Shown piece after piece: positions 62,944-64,000 of a stretch of DNA of 64,000 nucleotides. The position numbers and the translations under genes were made by a program. Positions within the stretch are counted from its first letter, which is position 1. Every line of letters begins with the position of its first letter. The stretch comes from Candidatus Brevundimonas phytovorans. GTDB taxonomy: Bacteria > Pseudomonadota > Alphaproteobacteria > Caulobacterales > Caulobacteraceae. The stretch lies in contig CP119309.1 of NCBI GenBank assembly GCA_029203145.1, positions 2,567,001-2,631,000 of the forward strand, written 5' to 3'. Under the pieces are notes generated by a model. That model searched no databases. It was not told the DNA's origin and was given only the letters and a program-made list of their open reading frames with translations.

Positions 62944-63524
62944 CAGGCAGCGAGCCTTGCGTTCTTCTTGACCTTGGCGACGGCCCGCTCGCGGCGCAGG
63001 CGCGACAGGTGGTCGATGAAGAGGACGCCGTTCAGGTGGTCCAGTTCGTGCTGGAAGCAGACGGCGTAGAGACCCTCGATCTCTTCCTCGATCTGCTGGC
63101 CGGCATAGTCCATGTAGCGGACGCGGATGCGGGCCGGACGCTCGACGGCGTCGTAATAGTCGGGCACCGACAGGCAGCCCTCTTCGTAGGCGTACATCTC
63201 GTCCGAGGCCCAGATGACCTCCGGGTTGACGAAGAAGCGCGGGTTGCGACGGGCCAACTGAAGCTCTTCAGTTTCCTCGGCCTCGGGGTCTTCCGACGCG
63301 CCCTCGACCGGCTTGTCGCCCAGGTCCATGACGACGACGCGTTTCAGCTCGCCGATCTGTGCGGCGGCCAGGCCGATGCCCGGCGCGGCGTACATGGTCT
63401 CCAGCATGTCATCCATGAGGGCGCGCAGCTCGTCGGTCACGCCGCCCTCCACGGGCGGGGAGACGGCCTTGAGGATCGCCAGGTCGGCGGCGTTATCGAT
63501 GGTGAGGATGCGACGAATAGCCAT
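62943..63524 (-). CDS. def: Peptide deformylase
   Basis: A 193-residue metallohydrolase removing the formyl group from nascent proteins. Motif 1 GIGLAAAQIG, motif 2 EGCLSVPDYY and motif 3 QHELDHLNGVLFIDHLS (HExxH) provide the metal ligands. ATG 63524 gives the standard length; a longer frame upstream is unsupported. An acidic insertion (EGASEDPEAEETEELQL) between motifs 1 and 2 is longer than usual. It heads the cluster with fmt, an obvious functional partner. Confidence 0.96.
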   Translation of the reverse strand: MAIRRILTIDNAADLAILKAVSPPVEGGVTDELRALMDDMLETMYAAPGIGLAAAQIGELKRVVVMDLGDKPVEGASEDPEAEETEELQLARRNPRFFVNPEVIWASDEMYAYEEGCLSVPDYYDAVERPARIRVRYMDYAGQQIEEEIEGLYAVCFQHELDHLNGVLFIDHLSRLRRERAVAKVKKNARLAA

Positions 63525-63607
63525 GGCCCGCAGGTAGGGGGCCAAGCCTCGAACGTCAAGAATTACCGAGTGCGGCGCTTGGTCTTGTGCGCGGCGCACC
63601 GCCGATT

Positions 63608-63871
63608 TCAGCCCGCCATAGCGCTGGCGATTTGCATGAAGGTCCAGAACACGCCGCCCAGCACTGCGAGCGCGCCAGCCCCGACCGCCTGACGTCGAGT
63701 GCGGCACAAGGCCTCGAACCGCTCGGGTTCGGCTGAGCGCTCGATACGGCGCGCCGAATACCCCTTGCTACGGATGACGCCGGTCCGTTGCGCCTCAAGC
63801 AAGGGCCAGCCCTCACGCAGGATCAGAACCAGGCCGCCGAGAACGACGCCGATGCCCGCAAGAACCCACAT
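63608..63871 (-). CDS. Small membrane protein of unknown function
   Basis: An 87-residue protein with two hydrophobic segments, near residues 2-20 (WVLAGIGVVLGGLVLIL) and 65-84 (AVGAGALAVLGGVFWTFMQIA), separated by a basic loop with ARRIERSAEPERFEALCRTRRQ. Family not recognised. It lies between the thioesterase-like gene and def on the same strand. Confidence 0.65.
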   Translation of the reverse strand: MWVLAGIGVVLGGLVLILREGWPLLEAQRTGVIRSKGYSARRIERSAEPERFEALCRTRRQAVGAGALAVLGGVFWTFMQIASAMAG

Positions 63872-63919
63872 AGTCTCTCCCCAAGCCTCCTCCGAGGCGA
63901 AGGCTGAACAATGATATGC

Positions 63920-64000
63920 TTAAGCTTGGCTGTCCAGAACCGGCGGCAGGACGCGCGGCTTGCGGTCGGAATCTATGGCGACATAGGTGAAGACGCCTTC
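63920..64000 (-). CDS. 3' end of an acyl-CoA thioesterase-like gene
   Basis: Only the last 26 residues are in the window, reading EGVFTYVAIDSDRKPRVLPP and ending DSQA with a TAA stop at 63920. FTYVAIDxxxKPRxLP is the typical C-terminal part of hotdog-fold YciA-type acyl-CoA thioesterases. The body of the gene lies beyond the right edge. Confidence 0.65.
   Translation of the reverse strand, partial: EGVFTYVAIDSDRKPRVLPPVLDSQA

Overview
The window is GC-rich, densely packed alphaproteobacterial chromosome. Gene content and style (4-bp ATGA overlaps, lone sensor kinases, an OmpA with a poly-proline linker, putA facing an Lrp-type regulator, a nonulosonate locus of the kind used for flagellin glycosylation) suggest Caulobacterales, most likely Brevundimonas. 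The genus is an inference; no rRNA is present. I see no prophage, insertion sequence or CRISPR array.

Layout. 1-11221: a nonulosonic acid (legionaminic/sialic acid type) surface-sugar locus: a very large GT-B-like protein cut by the left edge, a helical-repeat/SGNH-hydrolase protein, a CMP-sugar synthetase, a Gfo/Idh oxidoreductase, a NeuC-type epimerase, a NeuD/PglD-type acetyltransferase, a NeuB-type synthase and two paralogous short-chain dehydrogenases. 11376-15072: putA and a divergent Lrp/AsnC regulator. 15146-20203: a glycosyltransferase, then a PstS-like lipoprotein and phnCDE. 20465-22896: an ornithine-decarboxylase-family gene and a deoxyhypusine-synthase-like gene. 23005-25705: small exported proteins, an acid phosphatase and a beta-helix protein. 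25706-27586: aguAB (agmatine to putrescine). 27798-31675: a TonB-dependent receptor behind a clear Pho box, and a KpsS-like protein. 31873-35554: OmpA, a 3-hydroxyacyl-CoA-type dehydrogenase and a thiolase. 35633-41029: a WYL regulator facing a GST, then otsB-GH15-otsA (trehalose). 41214-46315: kdsD, then rpmH-rnpA-yidC-engB followed by a luciferase-like oxidoreductase. 46484-53336: a TVP38 membrane protein coupled to a histidine kinase, nrdB, a GST and a MASE1 hybrid kinase. 53430-60552: a CoA-transferase, a PAP2 phosphatase, nrdA with paired NrdR-like boxes, an LpxR-like protein and gamma-glutamyltransferase. 60705-64000: tRNA-Arg(ACG), the def-orf-fmt-truA cluster and the 3' end of a thioesterase-like gene.

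How genes work together. Phosphate supply is a recurrent theme: phnCDE, the PstS-like protein, an acid phosphatase and a receptor, with Pho-box-like 11-bp-phased half-sites before the PstS-like gene and the receptor. Polyamine synthesis appears twice (ornithine and agmatine routes) with a candidate homospermidine-forming enzyme. Ribonucleotide reductase subunits are split but probably co-controlled by NrdR. The least explained block is the nonulosonate locus, which lacks the dehydratase and aminotransferase steps within the window, contains two large helical-repeat proteins, and carries two almost identical 16-bp palindromes in its two intergenic control regions.
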